In this document: one piece after another, positions 63,090 to 64,000 of the stretch
Layout of the letters: each line of letters begins with the position of its first letter
Numbering within the stretch: the stretch's first letter is position 1
Assembly (NCBI RefSeq): GCF_037893015.1
Contig: NC_133658.1
Coordinates: 171,775,711-171,839,710 of the forward strand
Length of the DNA: 64,000 bases
Source of the DNA: Macrotis lagotis
Taxonomy: Eukaryota > Chordata > Mammalia > Peramelemorphia > Peramelidae
Direction: 5' to 3'
Made by a program: the position numbers and the translations under genes
Notes under the pieces: generated by a model
Told to the model about the DNA's origin: nothing
The model's database searches: none
Seen by the model: the letters and a program-made list of their open reading frames with translations, nothing else

Positions 63090-63960
63090 AGCCATGTCAA
63101 TCAAAAACATTTTATTAACCACCTACTACATGAGAGGCACTATGCAAAGTCCTGTGGATACAGAAAAAGTGAAACAGTCCCTATCCTCAAAGAAATAACG
63201 TTCTAATTAAAGGAGACAAAATACATACATATACATATTTAAGAAATAAACATATCAAATAGAGGTAACCATGAAAGATAAACTAGCAGCTAGGGAAGTC
63301 AAGAAAGGTTTCCTACAGTAAATGGAGCATAAATTGACTCCTCTAGCGAATCAAGAATTCCAAAAACTAAAAGTGAAAAAAAAAGGGCAGTTGAGTTCCA
63401 TGGGGAATAGTCAATGAAAAGGTAGAGACAGAAGACAGAATGTCACATGTATGAAAAAGGTAGGAAAATATGGTTGGATTGTAGAGATTGTAGAGGGAAA
63501 TAAAGTTCAAGCAGACTAGAAAGCAAGAAGAGGCCACGCTGTGAACAACTTTAAAGGACAAAAAAAGGAAATAAGTTTTTCAGAAGTTATGTATGTGTAT
63601 TGTGTTTTGTATGTGTCTCGAATTTTAGTCATTTTGGTGGATGAGGATGGGAAGAGTCTTGAAAAAATAGATCAAAAATCTCTTAGAACAGTTCATAGAT
63701 GAGAGGTGATTAGGGTAGTGACTATATGAATAGAGAGAAAGGGATATACATTTATGTGTTCATATGCACAATATTGTAAAGAAAAATACAGCAAGATCTG
63801 GCAACTGACTGGATAAATGGGAGTGATGAACAATGAGGATGACACTGAGGTCTTGAACTTGGGTGTCTGGAAAGATGGTAGTGACCTCAACAATAATGCC
63901 AAAGTTCAGAGGCGGGGGGCGGGGGAGAGTTAAAGAATTCTATTTTGGACAAATTTGAAT
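63090..63960 (+). repeat. ancient dispersed repeat (unnamed family)
   Basis: cattttattaaccacctact, gaggcactatgcaaagtcct, gtggatacagaaaaagtgaa, ccctatcctcaaagaaataa, then gaggccacgctgtgaacaac and gatctggcaactgactgg. The longest copy, running nearly to the window edge. Confidence 0.5.
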
Positions 63961-64000
63961 CTGAGATGCTTATGTAACATCTACTTCAAAACAAATAATG

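Larger units (their letters stand above)
50320..64000 (-). other. DSTN: DSTN intron 1 (partial)
   Basis: Everything right of exon 2 to the window edge belongs to the first DSTN intron, because the start-Met exon is not present: no CpG island or ATG|gt with a GC-rich leader is seen. It carries SINEs, L1 3' ends, MITE and SINE relics listed separately. Stretches 50320-51180, 52000-53380, 55540-56440, 59440-60390 and 60560-61460 show no recognised feature. Confidence 0.75.

Noticed and set aside
63900..63930. GC-rich stretch (ggcggggggcggggg) near the window end as DSTN promoter or exon 1
   Set aside because: It is only about 25 bases, without CpG island context or an ATG followed by a donor, and lies within an old repeat.
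1..64000. CRISPR-like array or other spaced direct repeats
   Set aside because: Repeats here are dispersed SINE/LINE copies or microsatellites. No regularly spaced short repeats with unique spacers occur, and the DNA is vertebrate.

Overview
This is nuclear DNA of a mammal, most likely an Australian marsupial. The coding exons are intron-split and mammalian. The interspersed repeats are of the marsupial type: more than 20 copies of a roughly 150 bp tRNA-derived SINE (MAR1/WSINE1-like), marsupial-type L1 3' ends, ORF1-only L1 (HAL1-like) elements and old L2/MIR relics. A dasyurid-like species is my guess from the SINE consensus and is not proven.

Two protein genes are present and they converge tail to tail. 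The left half (about 1.4-36 kb, + strand) holds the last 18 coding exons of RRBP1 (ribosome-binding protein 1, p180), which encode about 585 residues of the C-terminal coiled coil and end in the stop at 35455. The upstream RRBP1 exons lie left of the window. The right half (about 43.5-64 kb, - strand) holds coding exons 2-4 of DSTN (destrin/ADF), residues 2-165 of a 165-residue actin-depolymerising protein. Exon 1, expected to carry only the start Met, lies right of the window behind an intron of more than 13.6 kb. As far as I recall, the same convergent RRBP1/DSTN pair exists on human 20p12.1.

Layout: 1-35455, RRBP1 exons in AT-rich introns loaded with SINEs, an antisense HAL1-like L1 (about 9.9-13.0 kb), an L2 relic (22.95-24.33 kb) and a second, 5'-truncated HAL1-like L1 in sense orientation (32.8-35.0 kb); 35456 to about 35980, RRBP1 3' UTR; about 36-43.5 kb, intergenic with SINE/MIR/L2 relics; about 43.5-44.8 kb, last DSTN exon with a 3' UTR of about 1.1 kb; 47.7 kb and 50.0-50.3 kb, the other two DSTN exons; 50.3-64 kb, DSTN intron 1 with SINEs and L1 3' fragments.

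No bacterial-type system, CRISPR array, functional RNA gene or clear promoter was found. The most interesting structure is in the two HAL1-like elements. Both lack ORF2, and both carry SINE-derived modules fixed antisense in their 3' region. One of these modules differs from ordinary SINEs in the same window almost only by A-to-G changes on the element's sense strand, including every A that follows a T. That pattern resembles ADAR-type RNA editing fixed by retrotransposition. Exon boundaries were read by eye from splice consensus and frame. Repeat family names are recognition-based, and repeat edges without a target-site duplication are approximate.
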